The notes beneath the pieces were generated by a model. The model was not told the DNA's origin and made no database searches. It saw only the letters and a program-made list of their open reading frames with translations. The position numbers and the translations under genes are program-made. Positions 53,546 to 62,456 of a stretch of DNA of 64,000 nt are shown in pieces. The DNA comes from an uncultured Pelagibacteraceae bacterium. GTDB lineage: Bacteria; Pseudomonadota; Alphaproteobacteria; Pelagibacterales; Pelagibacteraceae. Every line of letters starts with the position of its first letter. Within the stretch, counting starts at the first letter, position 1. The DNA lies in contig CACNYD010000001.1 of the NCBI GenBank assembly GCA_902624635.1, positions 240,766 to 304,765 on the forward strand. The letters run 5' to 3'.

Positions 53546-55000
53546 TTAAGTACCACAAAAGGTTTTATACTCTTTTGAAGAACTATCCATTTTAAGATAA
53601 TCTGAAATATTTTCTTGCTGCACATATGGTTTCTTTAAAATTTCTAAAAGTTTATTAAATGGCTTAAGATTACCATCATTAGCTTTCTCTAATGAATCCT
53701 CAATATTATGATTTCTTGGTATTACAAGAGGATTTACAGTTCTCATTAATTTTATATAACTTTCTGGAGTATTATTATTTAATTTTAATCTTTCTTGCCA
53801 ATTTTTTTTCCAGTTCTGAAAATTATTATCTTTATATAATTCATCATCATAGTCTTTAAGATCCATTAAATGACAAAAGGTATTAGTGTAGTCTATTTTG
53901 TTTTGGTGCATCCAAGTAAGTAAATCAACAATTAAAAATTTATCTTTGTTATCTACGCCTAATAATCCAAGTTTGTTTCTCATCATATTTAACCACTTTT
54001 CCTCATATTTTTTACCGAAAGTGTCAATTAACTCTGTTGCACTTTTTACTGCTTTATCTTCATCTTCATCAATTAAAGGAATTAAACACTCAGCAAATCT
54101 TGAAAGATTCCATTTTGTAATAGCTGGTTGATTACAATAAGCATATCTTCCCATTTTATCAATTGAGCTAAAAACAGTTTTTGGATCATAGATATCCATG
54201 AATGCACAAGGACCATAATCTATTGTTTCTCCAGAAATTGTCATGTTATCAGTATTCATAACACCATGAATAAAACCAACACGCATCCAATCAATAACCA
54301 GATCAATTTGTTTATATATAAGCGCCTTTAAAAGTTCTAAAGCCTTATTTTTTGAATTTATTAGTTCTGGATAATGTCTTTTAACTACGTAATCTAACAA
54401 AATTTGTAGCTCATCCTTTTTATTACGTGCTGCAACATATTGAAAAGTTCCAACTCTGACGTGACTAGAAGCTACTCTAGTCAAGATAGCACCTTGTAAA
54501 GGAGTATCTCTCATTATGTTTTCACCAGTTTTAGCTACCGCTAAACTCCTTGTAGTTGGAATATTCAGATTATGCATTGCTTCACTAATTATATACTCTC
54601 TAAGCATTGGACCCAGCGCAGCTCTGCCGTCACCATTTCTCGAAAATGCTGTTTTACCTGAACCTTTAAATTGAACATCGTATCTTTCTTTATTTTTTGT
54701 TAAATGTTCACCTATCAAAACTGCTCTTCCATCACCTAACATTGTGAAATGCCCAAATTGGTGACCAGCATAAGCTTGGGCAATTGAATTGCTTCCTTCA
54801 GGAAGAATATTTCCACTAAATAAATCTGCTAATTCATTTTTGTCATTTTTGGAAAAGTCCAAGTTTAATTCTTTAGCCAAATCATCATTAATTAAGACTA
54901 ATTCAGGATTTTTTACAGCAACAGGCTCAATATGTTCTTTAAATGAATTAGATAGTCTTGAATAAGAATTATCAAAATTCCAATTCATAGTATTCTTCAT
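53546..55000 (-). CDS. selO: SelO/YdiU pseudokinase-fold AMPylase
   Basis: The 484-residue protein belongs to the SelO (YdiU, UPF0061) family, which transfers AMP from ATP to protein Ser, Thr or Tyr and takes part in redox stress responses. Visible marks are YAGHQFGHFTMLGDGRAVLIGE (residues about 80-101), the QFKGSGKTAFSRNGDGRAALGPMLREYI region, GFIHGVMNTDNMTISGETIDYGPCAFMD, and a C-terminal tail. It converges on the oxygenase gene and is followed upstream by msrA, a fitting redox partner. Confidence 0.92.
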   Translation of the reverse strand: MKNTMNWNFDNSYSRLSNSFKEHIEPVAVKNPELVLINDDLAKELNLDFSKNDKNELADLFSGNILPEGSNSIAQAYAGHQFGHFTMLGDGRAVLIGEHLTKNKERYDVQFKGSGKTAFSRNGDGRAALGPMLREYIISEAMHNLNIPTTRSLAVAKTGENIMRDTPLQGAILTRVASSHVRVGTFQYVAARNKKDELQILLDYVVKRHYPELINSKNKALELLKALIYKQIDLVIDWMRVGFIHGVMNTDNMTISGETIDYGPCAFMDIYDPKTVFSSIDKMGRYAYCNQPAITKWNLSRFAECLIPLIDEDEDKAVKSATELIDTFGKKYEEKWLNMMRNKLGLLGVDNKDKFLIVDLLTWMHQNKIDYTNTFCHLMDLKDYDDELYKDNNFQNWKKNWQERLKLNNNTPESYIKLMRTVNPLVIPRNHNIEDSLEKANDGNLKPFNKLLEILKKPYVQQENISDYLKMDSSSKEYKTFCGT

Positions 55001-55006
55001 AAAGAT

Positions 55007-55582
55007 TTACTGACTCCAAATCCTTTTTAAAGTTTCTTCTCTTCCACAAGCTTTTTTATATCTGAGATATCTCTCTAACTTAATTTTATAAAAATCTTGA
55101 TGGTATTCTTCTGCTTTATAAAACTTTTCAAAATTTCTTATATAAGTAACAACTTTTTTGTTAAATTTATTTTCTAAATCTTTTATATCTTTTTGTATTA
55201 ATTTTCTCTCTTCGTCATTTTGGTAAAATGCAACTGATCTATAACTATATCCTTTGTCACAAAATTGACCGTAAGCATCAAATGGATCAATATTAACCCA
55301 AAAATTTTCTAATAATTCTTTGAATGAAATAATTTTTTTATCATAGATTATTTCTACAACTTCAAAGTGACCAGTATTTCCATACGTAACTTCTTTGTAA
55401 GTTGGGTTTTCAGTACTACCTCCAGAATAACCAGAAATTACCTCTTCCACACCTTTTAATTTTTCAAATGATTCCTCAACACACCAAAAACACCCTCCAG
55501 CAAAATATGCTTTATCTTTTTGAGCAGAATGTGAAAAATTTATATTGATTAAAAAAAAGAAAACTATGAAAAAATATCTCAT
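55007..55582 (-). CDS. msrA: Peptide-methionine (S)-S-oxide reductase MsrA, exported form
   Basis: MsrA reduces methionine-S-sulfoxide. The 191-residue product has the active site GGCFWCVEESFEKL (Cys at about residue 32), GYSGGSTENPTYKEV, and the DPFDAYGQFCDKGYSYRS segment. A hydrophobic leader of about 19 residues (FFIVFFFLININFSHSA) precedes it, so it is probably exported to the periplasm. It lies six bases upstream of selO on the minus strand, suggesting co-expression. Confidence 0.93.
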   Translation of the reverse strand: MRYFFIVFFFLININFSHSAQKDKAYFAGGCFWCVEESFEKLKGVEEVISGYSGGSTENPTYKEVTYGNTGHFEVVEIIYDKKIISFKELLENFWVNIDPFDAYGQFCDKGYSYRSVAFYQNDEERKLIQKDIKDLENKFNKKVVTYIRNFEKFYKAEEYHQDFYKIKLERYLRYKKACGREETLKRIWSQ

Positions 55583-55623
55583 TAAATATCATAAACAAAT
55601 TAGTTATGATAAGTCCAGATTTT

Positions 55624-55653
55624 AAAGGTAGCTACTTTTAAGTAGCCACCTTT
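55624..55653 (-). terminator. Terminator downstream of formate dehydrogenase
   Basis: The two arms, beginning AAAGGTAGCTACTT and AAGTAGCCACCTTT, pair at 13 of 14 positions around a two-base loop. It lies between fdh and msrA, both on the minus strand, and should end the fdh transcript. Confidence 0.8.
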
Positions 55654-55670
55654 AATAATTTAATTATGAA

Positions 55671-56870
55671 TTATTTTTTTTTATATTTTGCTGCTTCTTC
55701 AGACCCACCAGTAGCTGAACCTTTACTGTATGAGTGAGCACCCATACCAGCTAACTGACCATCTTTAACAATCAAATACTGATTTCTTATTTCTTTACCT
55801 TCAAAGAAACATTCTAATATTTCTCTCACACCATCAGCATATCTTGATTGTGCCGTCAAAGATGTACCTGAAGTATGAGGTGTCATACCATGATGAGGCA
55901 TAGATCTCCATACGTGATCATTAGGTGCTGGTTGTGGAAACCATACGTCTCCAGCGTAACCACTTAATTGACCACTCTTTAATGCTTTTGCAATAGCATC
56001 TCGATCACAGATTTTTCCTCTTGCAGTATTTACAATATAGGCACCTTTTTTCATTTTACTTATCATTGCATCATCAAATAAGTTTTCAGTTTCAGGGTGA
56101 AGAGGACAGTTAATTGTAACTACATCACAAACTTTCACCATAGACTCTACAGAATCATGAAACGTAAGATTCAATTCTTTTTCAACTGAGTCAGGTAGTT
56201 TATGTCTATCAAAGTAATGTAAGTGAACATCAAATGGTTTCATTTTTCTTAATGCATCCAAACCAATACGCCCGGCAGCAACTGTTCCAATATGCATACC
56301 TTCAACATCATATGATCTTTGAACAGCATCAGCAATATTCCAGCCACCTTCGTTCACGATTCTATGTTGGTTGTGGTAATCTCTTACCATTGAAACAATC
56401 ATCATAACAATATGTTCAGCTACAGATCTTGAATTACAATAAGTAACTTCCACAACATCAATTTTATTATCCATTGCAGCTTGTAAATCAACATGGTCTG
56501 AACCAATTCCTGCTGTAATTGCCATTTTTAAATTTTTAGCTTTAGCAATTCTTTCTTTTGTTAAATAATAAGGAAAGAACGGTTGAGAAATTACAATGTC
56601 AGCATCAACAATATGTTTGTCAGCCTCACATCCATCTCCATCTTTACTATTAGTCACTACCAATTCATGACCATTACTTTCTAAAAATTTTCTTAATCCA
56701 AGTTCACCAGATACACATCCTAGTAATTGTCCTGGCGTGTAATCTCTTCCTTTTGGTGAAGGTAAAGTCATTCCATCTGGATATTTTTCTATTTTAGGTA
56801 ATTCTGAAAGTGCATATGATTTTGGCATTCCGCCTTTTGGATCATCATATAATACGCATAATATCTTCAT
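55671..56870 (-). CDS. fdh: NAD-dependent formate dehydrogenase
   Basis: This single-subunit, metal-free enzyme oxidises formate to CO2 with NAD. The 399-residue length and motifs match the Pseudomonas sp. 101/plant-type FDH: PSPKGRDYTPGQLLGCVSGELGLR (residues 38-61), ITAGIGSDHVDLQAA, EVTYCNSRSVAEH, the cofactor loop GTVAAGRIGLDALR, and QPAPNDHVWRSMPHHGMTPHTSG with the catalytic His. A purine-rich AGGAGAA box precedes the ATG. It would give reducing power from formate released in C1 metabolism. It is divergent from the second Liv-type operon. Confidence 0.93.
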   Translation of the reverse strand: MKILCVLYDDPKGGMPKSYALSELPKIEKYPDGMTLPSPKGRDYTPGQLLGCVSGELGLRKFLESNGHELVVTNSKDGDGCEADKHIVDADIVISQPFFPYYLTKERIAKAKNLKMAITAGIGSDHVDLQAAMDNKIDVVEVTYCNSRSVAEHIVMMIVSMVRDYHNQHRIVNEGGWNIADAVQRSYDVEGMHIGTVAAGRIGLDALRKMKPFDVHLHYFDRHKLPDSVEKELNLTFHDSVESMVKVCDVVTINCPLHPETENLFDDAMISKMKKGAYIVNTARGKICDRDAIAKALKSGQLSGYAGDVWFPQPAPNDHVWRSMPHHGMTPHTSGTSLTAQSRYADGVREILECFFEGKEIRNQYLIVKDGQLAGMGAHSYSKGSATGGSEEAAKYKKK

Positions 56871-56938
56871 TTATTCTCCTGTATAATTATATATTTATTT
56901 AGCGCATCTAACATTATTTTAGGATTTCAAGCAATGAA

Positions 56939-57010
56939 TTATTTTTGCCTTGAGTGAAACTTTTTAAAAGTGAAATTGTAAATAATTATAGCAAAAATAA
57001 TAATTACGAG
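56939..57010 (-). pseudogene. Remnant of the 3' end of an HPP-family gene
   Basis: On the minus strand this stretch encodes LVIIIFAIIIYNFTFKKFHS-x-Q-K and then a stop. The end of the intact HPP gene reads VIIIIFAIIINKFILKKSYP-x-Q-K and then a stop. The DNA aligns without gaps over about 73 bases at roughly 80 percent identity with 62449-62521, in the same orientation, and the stop codon falls at the same place. Upstream the frame is closed by a stop within a few codons. It is a leftover end, not a gene. Confidence 0.75.
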
Positions 57011-57251
57011 ACTTACAAATTAATCATAGTGGGACGCCGGTATATTAAAAGCGATTGAATTATTCACTGCTAAGAAGGCGAATGATATTGGCTAAAATTT
57101 TGAAAATGACTTCTTAACTAACAGTCCAAAAAATGATTAATCTCAAAACAATAAAGAAAATTTCGCAAATATAATATTTTTTTCAACTTAAGGTTTATTT
57201 CATCTTTAGGTTGTATTGCGACATTTGATTGCGAACTGGAATGATTAAAAT

Positions 57252-57280
57252 TTGCACAAACTTTCTCTATATGTTTTAAT
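57252..57280 (+). promoter_or_regulatory. Promoter-like site for the second Liv-type operon
   Basis: TTGCAC and TTTAAT are spaced by 17 bases, ending 33 bases before the start codon at 57314. The pair was found by eye in AT-rich DNA, so the chance of coincidence is real. Confidence 0.4.
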
Positions 57281-57313
57281 AAGTTTTAAAACTTTAACTA
57301 AAGAGGGGTAGAA

Positions 57314-58654
57314 ATGTTAACAAAAATGTTAAAAAGGGTTGCATCTACTTTAACAGTAGTTGTAGCTGTATTTTCTTCACTCGCTTTACCTCAAAAAGTA
57401 TTCGGAGCTGAAACTCAATACTTTCCTGTAGCAAGTAGCCGTGTCGGACCTTATTCGGCAATGGGTACTGGTTACTATGGGGCTCAGATTGACTACATGA
57501 ATTATGTCAATATGACAGGCGGAGTGAATGGAGTCATGCTGACATGGCAAGAATGTGAAACTGAGTACAACGCTGTAAAAACAGTTGAGTGTTATCAGAG
57601 ACTACTTGAGAAAGATGGTCAAAGAATAGTTGTGTTTGATACTTTAGGAACACCAGGAGCATATGCTGTTATTAACCGTATGGCAAAAGACAATGTTGTT
57701 TTAGCTCAATATGGTTATGGAAGAACTGACGGTGCTGATGGAAGAGTATGGCCTTGGGTATTTAATGCTGCAAGTCACTACTGGTCACAGATAGCTGTTA
57801 AATTAAAATTTATGGCACAGATCGAAGGCGGAATTGATAAGATGAAAGGTAAAAAAATCGTTCACTTACACATTGACTCTGCTTACGGTAGAGAGCCATT
57901 ACCAGCAATGAGAAAAATTTGTAATGACTGGGGAGTAGAGTTGATTGAAATATCAATCCCACCTCCAGGTCTTGAACAACAATCTCAGTGGCTGCAAATC
58001 AGAAAAGAAAAACCTGATTGGGTTACTTTCTGGGGAGCAGGTTCAGGAATGAATTCAACAGCAATGACTAATGCTGCTAGAATTAATTTCCCAAGAGATA
58101 GAATGATGTATGTAACATTCGGTGCTGCCGAAGAGGATATGTATCCAGCAGGTGATGCAGCTAAGGGAACTTATGCTGTTGCAAATGCTTTACCAGGAGA
58201 ATATCCATTGGTTAAAGACATCAAAGACAAAGTATATGGTGCTGGAAAAGGTAACTTAGCTGATCCAAACAGGATTGGTTCAGTTTACTGGAATAGAGGA
58301 CTAGGTGCTGCAGTTATGTGGATTGAAGCATTGAGAATTGCTCAAAAAATGCATAACAAAGTTGGTAAAGCAGTAACTGGTGCTGAGTTTAGAGATGGTT
58401 ATGAAAATTTAAACATGACTGAAGCTAGACTTAAAGAACTTGGAGTTGGAGGAATGTTAGCTCCGTTCGCTATTTCATGTGCAAACCATGAAGGTGCCGG
58501 TAAATTTGCTGTAATGCAGTGGGATGGAACAAAATTCAATCAGGTAACTGGTTGGGAAGCTCCAGGCGATCCTGCATTTATTAGAGGTCTAGTTGAAGAC
58601 TCTGCAGCAAAATTTGCTAAAGAGAATAACATTACACCGAAAAAATGCGGTTAA
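57314..58654 (+). CDS. ABC transporter substrate-binding protein (Liv/urea type)
   Basis: The 446-residue product has a signal peptide (about 1-30, ending VFGA) and a Peripla_BP_6-like fold: YFPVASSRVGPYSAMGTGYYGAQIDYMNYVN at the start of the mature part, KKIVHLHIDSAYGREPLPAM in the middle, and a Cys pair (residues about 81 and 93). A ribosome-binding site AAAGAGGGG precedes it. It heads an operon with two ATPases and two permeases, but the codon use is richer in G and C than neighbouring genes, as in highly expressed binding proteins. The ligand is unknown; amino acid, amide or urea are possible. Confidence 0.88.
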   Translation: MLTKMLKRVASTLTVVVAVFSSLALPQKVFGAETQYFPVASSRVGPYSAMGTGYYGAQIDYMNYVNMTGGVNGVMLTWQECETEYNAVKTVECYQRLLEKDGQRIVVFDTLGTPGAYAVINRMAKDNVVLAQYGYGRTDGADGRVWPWVFNAASHYWSQIAVKLKFMAQIEGGIDKMKGKKIVHLHIDSAYGREPLPAMRKICNDWGVELIEISIPPPGLEQQSQWLQIRKEKPDWVTFWGAGSGMNSTAMTNAARINFPRDRMMYVTFGAAEEDMYPAGDAAKGTYAVANALPGEYPLVKDIKDKVYGAGKGNLADPNRIGSVYWNRGLGAAVMWIEALRIAQKMHNKVGKAVTGAEFRDGYENLNMTEARLKELGVGGMLAPFAISCANHEGAGKFAVMQWDGTKFNQVTGWEAPGDPAFIRGLVEDSAAKFAKENNITPKKCG

Positions 58655-58683
58655 TTAATTTAGAGATAAATTAATATCAATCG

Positions 58684-58728
58684 AAGGGGGAGATAAAATA
58701 ATCAAATTATTTTAAACTCCCCCTTTAA
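58684..58728 (+). terminator. Long hairpin between binding-protein and ATPase genes
   Basis: AAGGGGGAG and CTCCCCCTT form the outer stem and TAAAATAAT with ATTATTTTA the inner stem, giving about 18 pairs, followed by TTAAAT. Placed after the first gene of an operon, it can act as a partial terminator or protect the upstream mRNA end so that the binding protein is made in excess. Confidence 0.75.
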
Positions 58729-58761
58729 ATAAAATTTAATTTAATATAAAAAGAAAGCTTA

Positions 58762-59577
58762 ATGAGTAACAATTCAGCCAACATTCTAGACATAAAGAAT
58801 ATAGAGGTCAGATATGATAATGTTATTTTAGCTTTACACGATGTATCTTTGAAAGTTCCTAAAGGAAAAGTAGTTGCATTATTAGGAGCAAATGGCGCAG
58901 GTAAAAGCACTACATTAAAAGCAGTTTCAACTATGTTAGCTTCAGAAAGAGGCAAGGTTACAAACGGTTCAATTGAATACGATGGAAACGCAATAGATAA
59001 ACAAACTCCTTCGCAAATGGTTGGTTTAGGAATGGTTCAAGTATTAGAAGGTAGAAGATGTTTTGGTCACCTTACTGTTGAGGAAAATATAATTTCAGGA
59101 GCATATTCAAGAAAATTATCTAAAGGTGATATTAATCAAGAATTAGAAAAAATTTACACTTATTTTATAAGACTTAAAGAAAGAAGAAAAAGCCAAGCAG
59201 CATTTACTTCAGGTGGAGAGCAACAAATGATAGCAGTTGCAAGAGCAATGATGGCTAAACCTAAAATGCTATTATTAGATGAACCCACAATGGGTCTTGC
59301 ACCTCAATTAGTTGCTGAGATTTTTAATATTGTAAAAGAATTAAATACCAAAGAGGGAGTTAGTATTTTACTTGCTGAACAAAATACCAACGTTGCACTA
59401 AAAAATTCAGATTACGGCTATATCATTGAAACAGGTAGAGTTATGTTAGATGGAACTGCAGAAAGTTTATTAAATGATGATAAAGTTAAAGAATTGTATT
59501 TAGGAATTTCAAAGAAAGGTAGAAAAAACTTTAGAGATGTTCTTAAAGAAGAAAGTTTGAAAAAAAAAAGTAATTAA
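58762..59577 (+). CDS. Liv-type ABC transporter ATPase (LivF-like)
   Basis: The 271-residue ATPase has Walker A GANGAGKST (residues about 38-46), VQVLEGRRCFGHLTVEENI, a weak signature FTSGGEQQMIAVARAMM, and Walker B MLLLDEPTMGLAP. The signature reads TSGGEQQ where LSGGQQ is usual, a form common in the LivF relatives of this clade. It lies 107 bases after the binding-protein gene and two bases before the next ATPase. Confidence 0.9.
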   Translation: MSNNSANILDIKNIEVRYDNVILALHDVSLKVPKGKVVALLGANGAGKSTTLKAVSTMLASERGKVTNGSIEYDGNAIDKQTPSQMVGLGMVQVLEGRRCFGHLTVEENIISGAYSRKLSKGDINQELEKIYTYFIRLKERRKSQAAFTSGGEQQMIAVARAMMAKPKMLLLDEPTMGLAPQLVAEIFNIVKELNTKEGVSILLAEQNTNVALKNSDYGYIIETGRVMLDGTAESLLNDDKVKELYLGISKKGRKNFRDVLKEESLKKKSN

Positions 59578-59579
59578 AG

Positions 59580-60374
59580 ATGGCATACGAAAGAAAATTT
59601 AAAATAGGAAAACCAATATTAGAGGTAAATAATATCTCACTCTCTTTTGGTGGTGTTAAAGCAATAACAGATACTTCTTTCAATGTGCTTGAACATGAGG
59701 TTAGAGCTATAATTGGACCAAATGGAGCTGGAAAAAGCTCAATGTTAAATTGCATTAATGGAATTTATAAACCTCAACAAGGAACTGTTTCGTTTAGAGG
59801 TCAACAAATAGAAAACATTACTCCAAATATTATGGCTCAAATGGGTTTATCAAGAACTTTTCAAAACTTAGCTCTTTTTAAAAGAATGTCAGTGCTAGAT
59901 AATATTTTAGTTGGCAGAAAGCTTCACACAAAAACAAATTTTCTTGAGGTTGCTTTACAGCTTCCCAAAGTAAAAAAAGAGGAAAAACTAAATAGGGAGA
60001 GATCTGAAGAGATAATTAGTTTTTTAGAGATTGAAGATATTAAAGATACACCAGTTGGAAAACTTCCTTATGGGTTACAAAAAAAAGTTGAATTAGGTCG
60101 TGCTCTTGCAACAGACTCTACAATAATTTTATTAGATGAGCCTATGGCTGGAATGAATGTTGAAGAAAAAAGAGACATGTGTAGATTTATTTTAAAAGTA
60201 AATGATGAACTAGGTACAACAATGGTTCTTATTGAGCATGATATGGGAGTAGTTATGGATATATCGGACAGAGTTGTTGTACTTGATTATGGTAAAGTTA
60301 TTGGTGATGGTACACCTGATGAAGTTAGATCAAATCAAAAAGTAATAGACGCTTATTTAGGAGTAGAACACTAG
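59580..60374 (+). CDS. Liv-type ABC transporter ATPase (LivG-like)
   Basis: The 264-residue ATPase has Walker A GPNGAGKSS (residues about 42-50), SRTFQNLALFKRMSVLDNILVG, a degenerate signature LPYGLQKKVELGRAL, Walker B IILLDEPMAGMN, and the H-loop LIEHDMGVVMDIS. The LPYG in place of LSGG is typical of LivG partners. It is two bases after the first ATPase and eleven before the permease gene. Confidence 0.9.
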   Translation: MAYERKFKIGKPILEVNNISLSFGGVKAITDTSFNVLEHEVRAIIGPNGAGKSSMLNCINGIYKPQQGTVSFRGQQIENITPNIMAQMGLSRTFQNLALFKRMSVLDNILVGRKLHTKTNFLEVALQLPKVKKEEKLNRERSEEIISFLEIEDIKDTPVGKLPYGLQKKVELGRALATDSTIILLDEPMAGMNVEEKRDMCRFILKVNDELGTTMVLIEHDMGVVMDISDRVVVLDYGKVIGDGTPDEVRSNQKVIDAYLGVEH

Positions 60375-60385
60375 GATAAATATAT

Positions 60386-61294
60386 ATGGTTGATGAATTA
60401 CTATTTTTCATGGAAGTTTTGGTTGGCGGTTTGCTTGCTGGTACGATGTACTCTTTAGTTGCTTTAGGATTCGTTTTAATTTTTAAAGCTTCAGCAACGT
60501 TTAACTTCTCACAAGGAGCAATGGTTTTTTTCTCAGTACTTGCTTTTTGTGGTTTCATGCAAGATTTTAACATACCTTTCGTACTTGCATTTATTTTGGC
60601 TGCCCTTTTAATGGTAGTAGTTGGTTTATGTACTGAAAGATTAGTTTTAAGACCTCTTATGAATGCTAGCGAAGATACAGTGCTAATGGCCACAATAGGT
60701 TTAGGATATGTTTTAGAAGGCTTGGCTCAAGCAGCATGGGGAGTAGAAGTAAGAAGACTAGATTTAGGTATAGGAGATTTTCCAGTGCCGTGGATCGCTG
60801 ATAACTTAAAACTATTTATTAGTGCTCTTGATATCACAGCTGGATTAGTTGCAGCTATAATGATTATTGGTCTGTTTTTATTGTTCAAGTATACAAAAAT
60901 TGGATTAGGTTTAAGAGCTGTAGCAGATGATGCAGGTGCTGCGAGTTCTATAGGAATTCCTTTAAAACATATAATGTTATTAGTTTGGTCTGCTGCAGGG
61001 GTTGTAGCGTTAGTTGCTGGATGTATGTGGGGTGCAAGAGCTGGTGTTCAATTTGCTCTTGTTGACTTAGCTTTAAAAGCTTTACCAGTCTTAATTATAG
61101 GTGGTTTCTCATCTATTCCAGGAGCCATTATAGGAGGCTTAATTATTGGTGCAGTAGAGAAGGTGCTAGAGGTATACATTGGACCATTTTTTGGTGGTGC
61201 TATTGAGGGCTGGGCTCCTTACGTATTAGCAATATTCTTTTTATTATATAGACCAGAAGGTTTATTTGGAGAAAAAATTATTAGGAGAGTTTAA
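60386..61294 (+). CDS. Liv-type ABC transporter permease (LivH-like)
   Basis: The 302-residue permease has about eight helices with GLLAGTMYSLVALGFVLIFKASATFNFSQGAM (residues about 14-45), LGLRAVADDAGAASSIGIPLKHIM, and IIGGFSSIPGAIIGGLIIGAVE, all LivH-like. The third gene of the ATPase-permease block, it is followed three bases later by the LivM-like gene. Confidence 0.92.
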   Translation: MVDELLFFMEVLVGGLLAGTMYSLVALGFVLIFKASATFNFSQGAMVFFSVLAFCGFMQDFNIPFVLAFILAALLMVVVGLCTERLVLRPLMNASEDTVLMATIGLGYVLEGLAQAAWGVEVRRLDLGIGDFPVPWIADNLKLFISALDITAGLVAAIMIIGLFLLFKYTKIGLGLRAVADDAGAASSIGIPLKHIMLLVWSAAGVVALVAGCMWGARAGVQFALVDLALKALPVLIIGGFSSIPGAIIGGLIIGAVEKVLEVYIGPFFGGAIEGWAPYVLAIFFLLYRPEGLFGEKIIRRV

Positions 61295-61297
61295 TTT

Positions 61298-62368
61298 ATG
61301 AAACCAGTTTTTATGACATACACAAAAAAAGACTTAATTAACTTGGCAGTTTGTATGTTTTTAAGTGTATTAATAATACCCACATTTATTACAACAGAGT
61401 ATTGGTATACTTCTATATTAATTCCTTGGCTTTGCTTGGCTTTAGCTACAATCGGACAACAAATTGTTATGGGTTATACGGGACAATTAGCTTTGGGAGC
61501 AGCTGGCTTTATGGCTGCTGGTGCTTTTGCTATGTTTAACCTTATTTTGCGAGTTCCTGACCTTGGTTTCGTAGGCTCATTAATAGTGTCAGGTTTGATT
61601 GCTGCAGCTTTTGGAATTTTGTTTGGTCTACCAAGTTTAAAGGTAAGAGGAATTTATCTAATGGTGGCAACATTAGCCTCGCAGTTTTTTATTATATGGA
61701 TGATAGATAAATTCGGTTGGTTTAAAAACTACGACTCATCAGGAATTATAACAGCACAAGATATAGTTATCTTAGGTAAACCATTTACAACTCCACTAGC
61801 TATGTATTTTGTATGTTTGGCTGTTACCACAGTTTTAACTTTATTAGCAATGAATATGGCTAGAGGTAGTACAGGCAGAAACTGGATGGCAGTAAGAGAC
61901 ATGGATATCGCTGCAGAGTCAATGGGGGTTTCACTATTAAGAACCAAAGTACAGGCATTCGCAATTAGTGCGTTTTATTGTGGTGTAGCAGGAGCACTTT
62001 TTGCATTTTGTTATCTTAAATCTCTAGAGCCAGTAGCTTTTGATATTAAATTATCTTTTAAAATATTATTTATGTGTATTCTTGGGGGCCTTGGGACAAT
62101 TAATGGTGCTTTTATAGGCGCTGCATTTATTTTGCTTTTCCCAGTGCTTTTGAACGCTATAGGAAACAATGTATTTCACGGAGCTATTGATGCTACAATT
62201 ATTTCATCAATAGAGCAGGTAATCTTTGGTGGTTTAATGATCATATTTATGATTTACGAACCTTTAGGAATGGCTAAACTTTGGGAAAATCTTAAGGTAA
62301 GTTTAAAATCTAAACTATCATCATCAGGTACTAAAAGTTTAAAATCTTCAGCACAAAAAAGTGAATAA
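61298..62368 (+). CDS. Liv-type ABC transporter permease (LivM-like)
   Basis: The 356-residue permease has LivM marks: GQQIVMGYTGQLALGAAGFMAAGAF, GLPSLKVRGIYLMVATLA, GRNWMAVRDMDIAAESMGVSLLRTK, and CILGGLGTINGAFIGAAFILLFP. Its C-terminal tail is Ser- and Lys-rich. It is the last full gene of the operon. A tiny GTG-started frame overlaps its stop codon. Confidence 0.92.
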   Translation: MKPVFMTYTKKDLINLAVCMFLSVLIIPTFITTEYWYTSILIPWLCLALATIGQQIVMGYTGQLALGAAGFMAAGAFAMFNLILRVPDLGFVGSLIVSGLIAAAFGILFGLPSLKVRGIYLMVATLASQFFIIWMIDKFGWFKNYDSSGIITAQDIVILGKPFTTPLAMYFVCLAVTTVLTLLAMNMARGSTGRNWMAVRDMDIAAESMGVSLLRTKVQAFAISAFYCGVAGALFAFCYLKSLEPVAFDIKLSFKILFMCILGGLGTINGAFIGAAFILLFPVLLNAIGNNVFHGAIDATIISSIEQVIFGGLMIIFMIYEPLGMAKLWENLKVSLKSKLSSSGTKSLKSSAQKSE

Positions 62369-62444
62369 GAAGAAATTAATTTTTGCATTAATTGTGGGAA
62401 TATTAATAGGCTTGCTTATTGAAAATAATTTTATAATTTCTTAA
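62361..62444 (+). CDS. Possible 27-aa membrane micropeptide
   Basis: A GTG at 62361 overlaps the end of the LivM-like gene by eight bases and opens a frame for one hydrophobic helix, with KKKLIFALIVGILIGLLIE at its core. The overlap resembles the coupled starts elsewhere in this genome. It runs into the palindrome at 62433. It parallels the tiny frame at the end of the other Liv operon at 35481. Confidence 0.4.
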   Translation: MNKKKLIFALIVGILIGLLIENNFIIS

Positions 62445-62456
62445 GAAATTATTTTT
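62433..62456. terminator. Palindromic terminator between converging genes
   Basis: ATAATTTCTTAAGAAATTAT is a perfect 20-base palindrome followed by TTTT. It lies between the second Liv-type operon and the minus-strand HPP gene, whose stop codon it overlaps. The stem is AT-only, so its strength is uncertain. Confidence 0.55.

Larger units (their letters stand above)
56871..57313. other. 443-base intergenic region with a gene remnant
   Basis: This divergent gap between fdh and the second Liv-type operon holds a decayed 3' end of an HPP-family gene (56939-57010) and a promoter-like pair near 57252-57280. The stretch 57015-57240 has no convincing gene or RNA structure by eye. Confidence 0.6.

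Noticed and set aside
61351..61539. Aromatic-rich frame inside the LivM-like gene
   Set aside because: It is a shifted reading of membrane-helix codons, fully inside a well-supported permease gene.
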